Notes: generated by a model not told the origin, from the sequence alone. A DNA stretch of 64,000 bases from Zoroaster sp. YZ-2022 (GCA_029582265.1 CM055823.1:10018821-10082820), one strand, 5' to 3'; numbered from the stretch's first letter, positions 18,497 to 46,786 are shown. Translations and numbers: made by a program.

Positions 18497-19112
18497 CTGA
18501 AGATTTATGGCACGATATTGAATTTCAACTGGAAAATGTAAACCTTGAAGATGGTGAGCTGGATTCTTGTGTCAGTCTATTTGAATCTACTGTCCGTAAC
18601 ATCTTGGACGATCATCCTCCGCAAAAAACTAGAACTGTTAAACTACAATCTGAATCCCCCTGGTTCAATGATGATATTCGTGCTGCAAGGAAAATCCGCC
18701 GTCAACTTGAGCGAAAATGGCGTGACAATGGGAAACTTGGAGTACATCGGCAAGAATACTGTAACCAACGTGATATTGTGAAGAACATGATTAACCAGGC
18801 AAAAATAACTCACTACTCATCTCTTGTTGAAGAGAACTCTGGCGATCAGAAAAAACTCTTTAACATTGTTGAAAAGCTGCTTCATAAACTCAAAACTCCA
18901 GTGCTTCTATCTACACACTCTGATCAGGACCTCGCAAATGCTTTTTCAAACTTTGTTGTCACAAAAATTGAGAATATCTGTCGTTCTTTTCCCCCAGTTC
19001 CTGCCATTCTGTCACAAACACCGTCACGCAAGGATCCACAATGTAGACTGTCTGTGTTTGGGCCTACTGATGTTACAGTGATCAAGAAAGCATCATGAAA
19101 TCGCCATCAAAA
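18497..19112 (+). mobile_element. CR1/L2-type LINE, middle part, copy A
   Basis: Resumes the LINE of 15180-16696 at the position matching 28860 of copy B. The 209-codon frame at 18469-19098 covers the endonuclease-RT linker (SPWFNDDIRAARKIRRQLER). It runs into the N gap at the start of the RT domain. Confidence 0.75.
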
Positions 19113-19612
19113 NNNNNNNNNNNNNNNNNNNNNNNNNNNNNNNNNNNNNNNNNNNNNNNNNNNNNNNNNNNNNNNNNNNNNNNNNNNNNNNNNNNNNNNN
19201 NNNNNNNNNNNNNNNNNNNNNNNNNNNNNNNNNNNNNNNNNNNNNNNNNNNNNNNNNNNNNNNNNNNNNNNNNNNNNNNNNNNNNNNNNNNNNNNNNNNN
19301 NNNNNNNNNNNNNNNNNNNNNNNNNNNNNNNNNNNNNNNNNNNNNNNNNNNNNNNNNNNNNNNNNNNNNNNNNNNNNNNNNNNNNNNNNNNNNNNNNNNN
19401 NNNNNNNNNNNNNNNNNNNNNNNNNNNNNNNNNNNNNNNNNNNNNNNNNNNNNNNNNNNNNNNNNNNNNNNNNNNNNNNNNNNNNNNNNNNNNNNNNNNN
19501 NNNNNNNNNNNNNNNNNNNNNNNNNNNNNNNNNNNNNNNNNNNNNNNNNNNNNNNNNNNNNNNNNNNNNNNNNNNNNNNNNNNNNNNNNNNNNNNNNNNN
19601 NNNNNNNNNNNN
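19113..19612. other. Assembly gap, exactly 500 N
   Basis: A round-number run of N, hence a placeholder of unknown true length. Both flanks belong to copies of the same segment. Any reading frame across it is meaningless. Confidence 1.
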
Positions 19613-20217
19613 TTATTTGTCTAGCTAGCTGTGGTCTAAATTCAATTAGCCATAATTCACATAATAAGATTGAATTCACACAAACTGGTTGAAACTACAG
19701 GGACGACTCTTTCGCAGTTACATACAATTACAATTCAATAGGTAAGAGTGAATTTCAATTTCAATTTTTTATTTTTTTTTAAATTGAAAATAATTTACTT
19801 TCTTTCTACTAGAACAATAGAGCAATTTTACAGATTTAAACCCAACAAAAAATACGTAATAATTATGAGGATTCCACGGAATCTTTTACATCTTTTACAT
19901 TTAAACAAAAATGCGTTTTGCTTTCATGAACCTTTAGGTACTTTTAATGTAATTTGATTGTTCACAAGTCATGTGGGTCTTGGTCTTGTGTTATATATAT
20001 ATATATATATATATATACAGCACTATCATATAATTATTTAAGAAAACTGTTAGATTGTACGAGCTACAATAAGTTTTATATCAAGAAATGGAATCATTTT
20101 TGGGTAATTTGGGATATTGTTTGTAAATATACTTGTAATAAAGTACTTGTATATTTGGTATTATAACAGGTTTATACTAATACCTATCATGTCTTGTAGA
20201 ACAGATTTGTGTTGCAA

Positions 20218-20453
20218 ATATCGTCCCCAATTTGTCATAGTGACCAATGCGGCATTGGTCACTGTGGCAAATTACAAAAATAGCCAGTTAGAGCATTCGT
20301 CATTTGAATGCATGCTCTATCTCCAAAACTATAAGGAATACATGCATGTGGATTAGATACAATGGTAGGTCTCTTCCTGAATGTACTAATGGGCGGGAAA
20401 ACATAAAATTGAAAACAGTCAGATTGGTCACTATGGCAAATTAGGGACGATAT
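20218..20453. mobile_element. MITE with ~31-bp inverted repeats (copy B)
   Basis: Same element as 8072-8307, nearly identical, carried along in the duplicated segment. Confidence 0.65.
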
Positions 20454-20936
20454 GAGAGTAATCAAACATTTAAATATTATCAAGAAAGTACATCATTTAA
20501 TTATGAGCTCTGAATCAGGTAGGTCATTTCATGGAGGTTGTCATAATATTTGGGGCTGATGAACGTTGCGTTGTAAAATCACAAAGTTTGAAAAATAAAT
20601 ATTTATGGTACTTTTTAAAATAACATTTTTGTTTTGATGGGTTAGATAATAAAAAAAAAAATATAAAATTCTAATACATTTCAGAAGAAAAAGCAGTTAA
20701 GGGAAAACATTCCTCTCAACCAATGTTTATGGTAACCTCCATGATAAACACATGGAGCAAGTTTCCATTCTTCATAATAAATATAAACCGGATTTTGTTA
20801 TTTTGGATTGTGTTATGTATTTGACTTTGACATCTTTGGAGTTTTATGGGAAGGGCACACCCCTCCGCAAAGGCAGATAGCCACAACATTGCATGGGTCA
20901 TGGGCGTGCACCCTTTTCGAACAATATCACAATAGA

Positions 20937-20962
20937 GCATGTCAGGTGTTCCTAAAACCAGT

Positions 20963-21043
<81 letters not shown>

Positions 21044-21058
21044 TTTACTGGTTTTTAG

Positions 21059-21073
<15 letters not shown>
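20937..21073. repeat. Inverted repeat around (TA)n at the FN3 exon edge, copy B
   Basis: As at 8791-8937, but the left arm has lost one A (CCTAAAACCAG against CCTAAAAACCAG) and the TA tract has a different length. The right arm again includes the acceptor site. Confidence 0.9.
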
Positions 21074-37143
<16,070 letters not shown>

Positions 37144-37188
37144 TCATTGATGGAGTGAAGTACAGAGATGGAACAGAATAATCATGTA

Positions 37189-37194
37189 AATAAA
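37189..37194 (+). terminator. Candidate polyadenylation signal AATAAA of the RTK
   Basis: AATAAA lies 46 bp after the stop codon, the first such signal in the 3' region. It would give a very short 3' UTR. Confidence 0.5.
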
Positions 37195-37522
37195 ATATAC
37201 AATACTACAAAAGCAACGCAGATACAGAGTGTACTGCAAACACTGGGGTGTGCAAAAGGTATATAGGTATATCTGATGAAGTTGAAACGACTTCAGTATG
37301 TAGTTAATGATTTAAGTTACTCCCTGATCCTTGGCATGAAATGTCACAGATCTATAAAACAAATATTGAGTGCCTTTATACCATACCATGAGTAGAATAT
37401 TATCATTCAGTAACGTCTGAAGTGATCCATTTCATTCGGCTTTGTCTCGAGTAGAGGACCATCCCCAAATTTGAAATTTTGATCCGCCCTAAGGTTAAGA
37501 ATCCCATTGCAGCGCAAACAGT
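37195..37522. other. Downstream flank of the RTK gene
   Basis: No element or gene seen. Confidence 0.5.
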
Positions 37523-37526
37523 TTAA

Positions 37527-38177
37527 CCCTCCTGGGCATTAAGTAGAAAACTTTACACTAACTCAGCAGTGGATGTATTGCAATACACCCACTAATTTAA
37601 CGGTGTCTAGAATGACTTAAAAATAATATGATGTTTTTATGTTTGTTTCACTATTTACAAGTATATTTGAGCCATAATATTTTTTAAACTTCCGACGACT
37701 TTATCTAAACGTGGCACCCCTCCTCTTTTCAGTGGCACCCTAATTTACCTACTGTAAAAAACAGTAGGGCTTACGCGCCGCAGGTTGTAATTATATTAAA
37801 AATTGTTTTCTGCATTCCCCATTGACATCAATAACATCCACACAACTAGATACATAACAGCTGTTCTACAACCAACCAGTGGCCCATCAATCATCGACAG
37901 TGTGTGTGTGTGCCAACTGGTGTGTGTATTTCAATACACCCCACACGCTAAGAATATGTACATAGCAAAACACATACAGACCCTATGCAAACAGATCATT
38001 ATGCGAGATTTCACATGTAACCCGATACACCTTCAACTCCAGCATGCTCCTACATGTAGAGTGGGTCAAAGGTGACAAAGTCAAGTAGTGTCTGGTTTTT
38101 TGGTCGAGTATTAAAGGGGCAGTGCAAAAAAAACCACTTTTCGAGAACTGGAGTACATCCACTCCCTCCTAGGAGGG
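37527..38177. mobile_element. piggyBac-like MITE (651 bp)
   Basis: Bounded by TTAA on both sides (37523-37526, 38178-38181). Termini are CCCTCCTGGG and inverse CCCTCCTAGG, and both ends share a GTGGATGTA subterminal word. TTAA targets with CCC-type ends fit piggyBac. The 90-codon frame inside (37803-38075) shows no transposase motif. Confidence 0.7.
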
Positions 38178-38379
38178 TTAAAGCATGTTTGTATTAAATA
38201 AAGCGTTATAAAACAATGAAATGAAATGTTAATGTTTTACTCAGAGTGATAATAATTGTGAATGTGAAATGATGCAGTATTTCGGAGTATGTGGTAAACA
38301 AAACTTTGTGTTTGAATGTATTTCACTGTTTATTATCATTTGTAAGAAGCGTACAACGTGTACCTAGTTTATACATGTA

Positions 38380-39230
38380 TATTAAAGTCATTTAATGGCT
38401 ATTTTACACATTAAAGTAATTTGTATAGATATTTTGCACATTAAAGTCATTTTTATAGCTAGTTTACATATTAAAGCCATTTATGTATTTTACATATTAA
38501 AGGCATTTTAGAGCTATTTTACATATTAACGGCATTTTATAGTATTTCGCATATTAAAGTCAGTTTATAGCTATTTTACATATTAAAGCCATTTCATAGC
38601 TATTTTACATATTAAAGCCATTTCATAGCTATTTTACATATTAAAGGCATTTTATAGCATTTTACATATTAAAGGCATTTTATAGTATTTTAAATATTGA
38701 AGGCATTTTATAGTATGTTACATATTAAAGCCAATAGGCCTATATAACCATTTTACATATTAAAGGCATTTCTGAGCTATTTTACATATTAAAGCCATTT
38801 TATAGCCATTTTACATATTAAAGCCATTTTATAGCCATTTTACATATTACAGCCATTTCTGAGCTATTTTACATAATAAAGCTATTTTACATATTAAAGC
38901 CATTTTATAGCCATTTTACATATTACAGCCATTTTATAGCCATTTTACATATTAAAGCCATTTTATAGCCATTTTACATATTACAGCCATTTTATAGCCA
39001 TTTTACATATTACAGCCATTTCTGAGCTATTTTACATATTAAAGCCATTTTAGAGCTATTTTACATATTAAAGCCATTTTATAGTATTTTATGTTTAGCC
39101 ATGTTATAGCTATTTTACGCGTAGACATAATTTTATAACTTTTATACATTAAAGCCATTTTATAGCTATTTTACATATTAAATCTATTTTAGAACTATTT
39201 TACATAACTATTTTACATTTGGATGGTGGG
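38380..39230. repeat. Satellite array, 29-bp unit
   Basis: About 27-29 tandem copies. The unit reads TTTTACATATTAAAGCCA followed by TTTTATAGCTA. The 3' half varies (ATAGCTA, ATAGCCA, CTGAGCTA, AGAGCTA), with occasional shortened units. It ends just before the RTE-like LINE. Confidence 0.95.
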
Positions 39231-39235
39231 CTCTT

Positions 39236-40815
39236 TCAGACAGAGTCCTGCTTGTTAGACTGAGAGGCAAACCCTTCGATATGGCGATCATTCAAGTATA
39301 TGCCCCAACATCAGAAAGTAGTGAAGAAGAACTTGAGAAGTTCTGTGACACTTTAGATACAGCTAAAGGTAACTGCAAATCACAAGATATTATCATAATA
39401 ATGGGGGACGTAAATGCAAAAGTCGGAAGCGAACCATATGAGGATATCGTTGGAAAGTATGGATTGGGCAAACGAAATGAGAGGGGGAAAGATGGATGCA
39501 ATGGTGCAAGGCAAATGACCAAGTGATTACCAACACATGGTTCCAGGAGCACCCCAGACGACTTTGGACATGGAAGAGCCCTGGCGACGGAGCCAGGAAT
39601 CAAATTGATTATATCACAATAAATAAACGATTCAGAAATGCAGTCCAGCAATCTAAAGCCTACCCAGGAGCCGACTGCGGTAGTGATCACAATCCGGTTG
39701 TCTGTAAAATAACAGTCAAACTAAAATGTTTAATTAAAGAAAGGGAAAACGACGCCAAAGTTACAAACTGACACTCTGAAGAACGACCCTGATATTAAAC
39801 AAGCATATACGGTTGCAGTGAAAAACAGATTTGACGAACTGACAAATGAGGGACACAGCCTGTGGGAAACATGGAAACTATCCCTTGTCATCTCCGCAAA
39901 AGAAACTATACCGAAAAGAGAAAAGAAAAGTAAAGGGGGTTGTATGACAGAAATTCTTGAACTTATGGATCAACGACAACGGATCCATAAGAGGAACAGT
40001 GAGGAATATAAGAAGGCGGATAGAATAATAAGAACAAAGTGTAAAGAAACAAAAGAATCATGGCTAAGTAAACAATGTGAAGAGATTGAAAGATGCAAGA
40101 AACCGAACCATCAGAAATGTACAAAAGGATAACAGAAATAACAGGATCAAAGATATGTTCATCATCTGGATGTATTAAGTCAAAAGACGGGACATTGATT
40201 ATGGAAAAGCAGGAAATCCTAGAAAGATGGAAGGAATACATTGAAGAACTATTTCACGATGATCAACAAGAAAAACCGGTAATCAGAAAGAACATTGGAA
40301 GGACCAAAGATTATGAAATCAGAGGTAAAGGAGGCTATTAGGAAAATGGAAACAAAGCAGCCGGACCCGATGAAATAACCACAGAAATGATAGTGGCGCT
40401 GGACCACTTTGGCATCGAGAAGATGACACAGGTTGCCAACCAGATCTACGACAGTGGCACTATACCAGAAGATCTCAGTAAATCTGTCTTTGTTGCCCTA
40501 CCTAAAAAGCCTGGTGCAATTGAGTGCGAACTTCACCGCACAATTAGTTTGGTGAGCCATGTCATCAAGATCATTTTAAGAATCATCATGAATAGAGCAA
40601 GAAACAGAATAATACCAGAAATAGGAAAAGAACAATGTGGTTTCATCCAAGACAGCGGAACAAGGAATGCCATCGTCATGGTGAGGATGTTGTCGGAAAG
40701 AGCTATAGAAATGCAAAAAGATATCTATGTATGTTTCATAGATTACACCAAAGCCTTTGATAAGGTTAAACATGTTGAGTTATTTGATCTACTCCAACAT
40801 CTAGATAAAGGATAG
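39236..40815 (+). mobile_element. RTE-like LINE, 5'- and 3'-truncated
   Basis: Endonuclease part: FDMAIIQVYAPTSES, IIIMGDVNAKVG, WTWKSPGDGARNQIDYI and SDHNPVV. Linker, then the RT start: GPDEITTEMI, PEDLSKSVFVALPKKPG, HRTISLVSH and CFIDYTKAFDKVKH. The frame stops at 40815, before the catalytic YADD block. Frames 39281-39526, 39496-39771, 39818-40132, 40093-40341 and 40387-40815 show several shifts. It resembles the endonuclease-RT proteins of RTE-type elements. Confidence 0.8.
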
Positions 40816-40870
40816 ACACAGGCTCCGGGTGTATTGTTCAAGGGATATAATTGGATACGTTGTGCCGAAT

Positions 40871-40991
40871 ATCTGACGTCACGCTTTGAGGCTCGCGCGC
40901 TAGCTAACAACAAAGGTTAAAGTTGAATCTCCTCTAAACTGATGGGCAGGTATCAGACGTCAATCTCGGGCCTCAAAGCGTGACGTCAGAT
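40871..40991. repeat. Inverted repeat, 22-bp arms
   Basis: ATCTGACGTCACGCTTTGAG GC (40871-40892) is the exact reverse complement of 40970-40991. Each arm contains TGACGTCA. Could be the core of a small transposon; no target duplication seen. Confidence 0.75.
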
Positions 40992-41169
40992 CTTTGGGAT
41001 GTGGGTAGGGTCTACACGGAATGAAATATGTCATTCCAGGTTCCACAATAACGACACTTCATCTAAACATCGTGCCCATTGTGGTCGACCCCATGGTAGA
41101 CCCCATTTTACCTTGGTATTGGATTAGCAATGGGTGTATTAAATGTATTAGATAGATAGATAAAAACTA

Positions 41170-43824
41170 TCGTCGCAAAACTAACGTTACAGCCGATATT
41201 ACAATATTAAAAAAAATACGAAACTGAACTGATTCATGCGATCAGGCAAATGAACAAAAACACATCACCGGGTATTGATGGTCTGACTGTCGAATTCTAT
41301 TTAACCTTCTGGTCCATTTTAAAAGATGATTTGTTAGAAATTATCAAAGCATGTAAAGAAAGGGGGTCTTTGTAATGTACCATGAACACTGCATTAATAA
41401 GACTGATTAATACAAAATAAGGGAGAACGAGACAATTTGAAAAATTGGCGCCCCATTAGCCTTCTTACAGTAGATTATAAGATTATCTCGAAAGTACTGA
41501 CCAACAGGTTACGTAAAGTCATGCCTACCCTCATAGGAGAGGAACAAACCTGTGGAGTTCATGGTAGAAATATTCATAACAACCTAATGATTCTGAGAGA
41601 TGTAGTAGATGACATTAATTATAATGGCAAAAAAGCAGCAGTTTTGAGTATTGATCAAGAAAAAGCTTTTGACAAAATTGAATGGAAGTATATGTATGAA
41701 ATCATGGGGAAATTGGGCATACCGGATGGACTAATTGACTTGATTAAGATGCTGTATAATAATCCCAAGAGCTGTGTCATAGTCAATAATTTTATAGGGG
41801 AACCCCTTAGTGTTACAAGAGGTATAAGGCAAGGTTGTCCCTTGTCCCCTTTGTTGTACGCTATATGCGCCGAAGGACTCGCAAGCCTTATTAGAATTGA
41901 AAATAATTTGAAAGGAATTATAATTCCCAGAACCAAAGACACTGTTGAGGTTGTCCAACATGCCGATGACACCACTGTTTTTCTAACAAATAATGAGGAA
42001 TTTCCAATGTTGACAAACATACTGAAGATTTTCAGTGAGGGAACCGGGTCAAAGATTAACCAACAAAAGACCACAGGGTTGTGGCTAGGAACTTGGAAAA
42101 CTAGAACTGACAAACCTGGGGGTTACAAGTGGGTCAATGACAAAATTAAGATCTTAGGTATTAACTTTGGGAACCAAGTTACTGAACATGATAACTGGGA
42201 TCCTCAGATAAACAAATTTAAAAGAACCCTGAACAGATTCAAAGAGAGAGATCTTACTCTAAGAGGTAAAGCGGTTATTGTTAACAGCTATACTGGAGGT
42301 GGGATTTCATATTTAGGGAGTATTGTACCCTGTGACAAAGAAACAATAAAAACAATTGATAACATTATTTGATTTTTATTGGTCTGGGAAACCAGATAAA
42401 ATTAAGAGGGATACTGTCAGAGGTCAAATAGACAAAGGAGGTACAGGTCTAATGAACACTGAACATAAATTGAAGAGCCTGAAAATAAAATGGTTAAAAA
42501 GGTATAATACAGAAACGGGAAAATGGAAAAAATATTTCGATTACTGGTTAAACAGAGCGAGCAATTATGATTTAGGGTGGTATACACTGGAAAAATCTAA
42601 AGGTAATAATCAAACGACAAAATTTTACAGAGAAATTATTAAAGCTTTCAAGTGTATGGAAGGAAGAATTAACATTTGTGTAACAAGTATGCTGGAGGCC
42701 CATGCCATTCCTCTTTGGAATAACAATATGATAACAGGTAATGAACATAAGAAATTGAATAGTAAGGTTTTGAAAGCTAACGGCTTTTACCAACTTGGGC
42801 AAATTTTATCAGATGGTCAAAATGATAAGAAAATTGCAGAATAATGTAATTTAAGGGTTTCAAATGCTGAAAAAATTATAGCGAGACTTAAAAAAAACAT
42901 TAATCCATCGCTACTGAAAGAAAACAGGGAAGGCCCGACAGTTCATGTCAGCAAAGTTCTAGAAATCAAAGACTATCAGAGGGACAACGATTTTCTACCG
43001 ATTTCCAAATTGACCACAAAGCAATTGTACCAAAACCTTGTAGCAAAGACATTCGTAGAGCCTACTGCAGAAAAAAGATGGGAATGTTTGTTTAATAGGG
43101 TTACTAAATTCGACTGGGAACAAATTTGGAAGAAGGGTTATAATAAATTAATCGACCAAACTGACAGAGACCTTTGGTTCAGATTAAAACATAGAATTTT
43201 GCCAACAAAAGATAAATTGTATAAAATGCAAATTACTGTAGATAACAAATGCCTATTATGTAACGAAAAAATCGAAACTATTGAACACTTATTTTTGTAT
43301 TGCGAAAAACATCTAGAAGCATGGGTTTTTGTTGAACATTTATTGAAAAACTATACAGGGAAGAAAACCTTCTATTTAAATGATTGCGACAGAATTATGG
43401 GCAATGGAGAGGGTATGGAAGATATAGCTCTACTACTGATGTGAATTAGACATCAAATAGACGATATATTCTACCAGAGTATAACAGGAATTTGAAACGC
43501 CATATCACCTTCGAAAACAAACGGCTGAATGAAGAAGACTTTAAAAAACTGTACACGAGAAATAGTGCATTATGCTCAGTTAAAAACAAAATCATTAGAT
43601 TCAGTTTAAAAAAAATATAAAAATCTCTGCTTCAATCAAATGGGTTGAAAATATTAAAATTTTACATTTATTCATGTTTTCACCTTTGTAATATTTTAAG
43701 TATCCTAAAAAAAAAGTATTTATTTTGCGTGCAAGATTTTATGTAACAATTATTGTGCATTGTTGTGTTTTGTAGATATGTAATAAATGGGGTTACAATG
43801 ACTCCATCTCAGAGAAAAAAATAA
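41170..43824 (+). mobile_element. Tx1/L1-clade LINE, 5'-truncated, abutting 5S rRNA sequence
   Basis: RT frame 41437-42372: NWRPISLLTVDYKIISKVL, LSIDQEKAFDKIEW, TRGIRQGCPLSPLLYAICAE, QHADDTTVF and RGKAVIVNSY. These are typical L1/Tx1 blocks, with the catalytic ADD intact. Frames 42356-42844 and 43010-43444 hold the C-terminal region, including a zinc-finger-like CLLCNEKIETIEHLFLYCE. Only a few frame breaks separate these parts (about 42360, 42843, 43444). Upstream remnants include SPGIDGLTVEFY. The 3' UTR runs to about 43824 and is followed directly by 5S rRNA sequence from its about 21st nucleotide. The same family is on the minus strand at 44364-52175. Confidence 0.85.
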
Positions 43825-43924
43825 GAATACACCGGTTCTTGTCTGATCACCGAAGTTAAGCAATGTCGGGCCGGTCAGTACTTGGATGGGACACCGCCTG
43901 GAAATACCGGCTGTCGTAGACTTT
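43825..43924 (+). rRNA. 5S rRNA fragment (nt ~21-120), pseudogene
   Basis: Reads GAATACACCGGTTCTTGTC, then GATCACCGAAGTTAAGCAATG, GTACTTGGATGGG and CGTAGACTT followed by Ts. It covers internal promoter boxes A and C but lacks the first ~20 nt, which the LINE 3' end replaces. It also has small deletions (GGGTGACC reduced to GGGACACC). Not functional as it stands. Confidence 0.88.
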
Positions 43925-43983
43925 TATTTTGGGTGAAAAACAAGTATCAAGAGTTTAAAAATAACAAAATGACTCTGGTATTT

Positions 43984-44056
43984 GTCTACGGCCACACGAC
44001 GTTGAATACACCGGTTCTCGTCCAATCACCGAAGTTAAGCAACGTCGGGCCCGGTT
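43984..44056 (+). rRNA. 5S rRNA fragment (nt 1 to ~73), truncated
   Basis: Begins GTCTACGGCCACACGACG, then AATACACCGGTTCTCGTCC and GTTAAGCAACGTCGGGCCCG, ending at GGTT where unrelated sequence begins. It lies 59 bp after the previous fragment, so the two look like neighbouring units of a 5S array. The 3' part with box C is missing. Confidence 0.88.
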
Positions 44057-44277
44057 GTCAAGGCTAATTTTTGCTAAAGGTGATATATCGTCAAGATGGA
44101 GAGACTAACAGTCATAAAAGAAAATACGGAAACGAAACAAACTTCGCTTTTATCAACTTCTCTATTATCAACTGAATACGTCAATTGGTACAACAAATAC
44201 TACAATCAGTTCAGCTGGAACGTTGAAAACTGTATTTAAAAAATAATTATCTTGCCACTGTGCGCGCTACAAATCTT
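44057..44277 (+). mobile_element. Short LINE 3'-end fragment
   Basis: Ends in GTGCGCGCTACAAATCTTT, the same terminal word as the CR1/L2-type LINE at 31092-31111, followed by a microsatellite. The upstream ~200 bp are not recognised. It probably inserted into the second 5S unit. Confidence 0.45.
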
Positions 44278-44302
44278 TATTATTATAATTATTATTATTG
44301 TT

Positions 44303-44350
<48 letters not shown>

Positions 44351-44363
44351 ATTATTATTATTT
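44278..44363. repeat. (ATT)n(GTT)n microsatellite
   Basis: ATT/ATA units, about 18 GTT units, then ATT units. It joins a + strand LINE tail to the tail of the minus-strand Tx1-like LINE. Confidence 0.9.
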
Positions 44364-45972
44364 TCCTCAATGGAGTTGTAAAACTTCTTTTATTCATTAT
44401 TATTCAAGTATATACAATATATAAGGTAACGTTTAACATGAATAACAAATATATGTACATTTATGAAATTTACATTTAAAAAGAAATAATTAATTAATTA
44501 ATCAACCAATCAATTAGTTAATTAATTAATCAACCAATCAATATATCAGTTATCCGTAACAAAGTAAATTAATCAACTAACTCATTAACAATCTAATCAA
44601 GTAATCAATCAGTCGGTCATTAAATCCATCAATTATCCATAACAAAGTAAAGGAAATAAATTACATTACTTAAATGTATGTAAAAAATTTAGTTTTACAT
44701 GAAGATACAAAGATGTATAAACAATTAAAGAAATGATTTACTACTTAATAAGAGCTATTACATTCTATATACATTCTATATATACTTTCTTAATTTGTTT
44801 AAATTTTAAAATTAATTTGTTTGTTTTCAACAGTACACACAACTGAATTATTGGCGTATATCGATTCAAATACAAATTCAGGTAACCTCGATTTTTCTAA
44901 CTTAATCAATTTCTTTAAATTATTTATATACACCGTTAGAATGTTAGTGTTTCTACTTTGACAACCCATTTGAATACCACATCGTATGTTCCATATTACT
45001 CGATGAAGTCTACCTATCAAAAAAATACTCATGTTATCAACATTATCACCTATTCCTAAAATTCTCGTTGCATCAGTTAAATAGAAGCATTGTTTTTGGG
45101 TATATTTCTTTATTAAGTTTTCAACGAAAAGCCATGCATCTACATGTACCAAGCATGTGAGAAATAAATGTTCGATGGTTTATTTTTCTATGTTTCACAA
45201 TGGACAAAGGTCGTGACTCGTAATCCCCATGTGTTTAAGCTTATTTTTGTAGGTAAAATTCTTTGTTTTAATTTATACCACAAATCTTTATCGTCGTGAT
45301 CGAGTAGAGAACAACCATTATTTATCCAAATTGTATCCCAAGGAGGCGAACTAACAAAATTAAGTGCACGTTCCCAGGCTTTTTCAGCAACTGGCGGTGT
45401 AAAAAACAATTGTACAACAATTGTAAATAATTTTAACATTCAGGTCTGAAATTTTTGTATTACCGTTACCTAAATTGTCGTAAATAGAAGCATAACATAG
45501 ACAATTATTTTTTTTTTTGGGGGGGGCCTTCCCTATTTTCTTTAACGTATTCCGTTCTTATGTTTTTCCTTAAACCAGATACAATTCTTCCTGCATTATT
45601 ATAGGTAAAATATTGCATTTTTGGGCTAGAATATCATGTGAGATTATCTCTTCGTTTATTAGCACATGATTTAAACAAGTTATACCTTGCGGTTTCAAAA
45701 TTTTGCTGTCCATTTCGCTATTTGGGTGTCCTGTTATAATATAATTTTTCCATAAGGGGAGACTGCGTGTTTCATTGATACAGGAGAATGTCTCATTAAA
45801 ATCGCCTCCAGCTATGTGAAATAAGGGAATAAGATCTCTATAAAAGGTTTGAGCACTCGAAACAATAACCTTTGGATTGTTGAGAATATACCAACCTAGT
45901 TGGTTGTTCCCACTGGCATGAGATATACAGTAATCAAAAAGATATTTCCATTTGCCAGTGCTTTTCATATAT

Positions 45973-46786
45973 TTAGTAATTTACATTTAATTTTAATGCC
46001 TGTAATTTCCTTCTGATGTCGATTAAACCAGTCCCTCCGAATTTTTGTTGTCTGGTTATTGTTGTTCTTTTAAAATTTTCCGGTTTGTCATCCCAATAAA
46101 AGGACCATTTAAGTGTTTCCATTTCCTTTACATCTTCTTCGGGACAAGAAATAACAGAACCGTAGTAAGATAAACCGGCACCGATAAGGCTATTTACGAC
46201 AATGGATTTTCCCCTCATAGTTAATTGTCTGCTTTTCCATCTGCGCAAAGCCGACCTCATTTTGTTAACTCGCGGTTCCCAGTTTTTACGGGAATTGTCT
46301 TCGTTGCCAAAAAATATCCCTACAATTTTTAAACCCTTGTTTGTCCATGAAAACCCCCCTGGTTTATCAGTTCTGTTCTTCCATGGCCCTAACCACAAGC
46401 CTTCTGATTTGGTGGTATTGATTTTAGAACCAGACCCTTGGCTGTAAGTAATAAAGATATCACGAAGAACTTTAAAATCCTCGTTATTACTAATAAACAA
46501 AGTGGTATCATCTGCATGTTGAATGAGTTTAACATGTTCATTAGTCTGGGGTAGTTGGATACCCCGTATGTTTTTATTGTTTCTTAGATTACCTAGTCCT
46601 TCAATCTGCACATATACTAAACAATAATGGAGACAATGGGCATCCCTGTCTGATTCCCCTGGTTACTTTAAATGGCTCAGTGATGAAGTTATTTACAATG
46701 ATTGAACTATAAGGATTGCTGTAAAGAGTTTTTACCCATTTAATAAGACCATTTGGAATACCCATTTTTTTCATTATAGAGAACAA
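45973..46786 (-). pseudogene. Tx1-like LINE reverse transcriptase core
   Basis: Frames 46786-46601 and 46611-45973 carry GIRQGCPLSPLLFSICAD, HADDTTLFISNNEDF, GSKINTTKSEGLWLGPWKN and MRGKSIVVNS. One shift at about 46605 separates them. The catalytic ADD is intact. Confidence 0.85.

Noticed and set aside
19095..19679. Long reading frames across the N run
   Set aside because: They consist of unknown bases and have no meaning.
38380..39230. CRISPR-like array of short repeats
   Set aside because: Units are contiguous 29-bp tandem repeats without unique spacers; this is animal satellite DNA.
43825..44056. Functional 5S rRNA genes
   Set aside because: One lacks the 5' end and has deletions in the box C region, the other lacks its 3' half.
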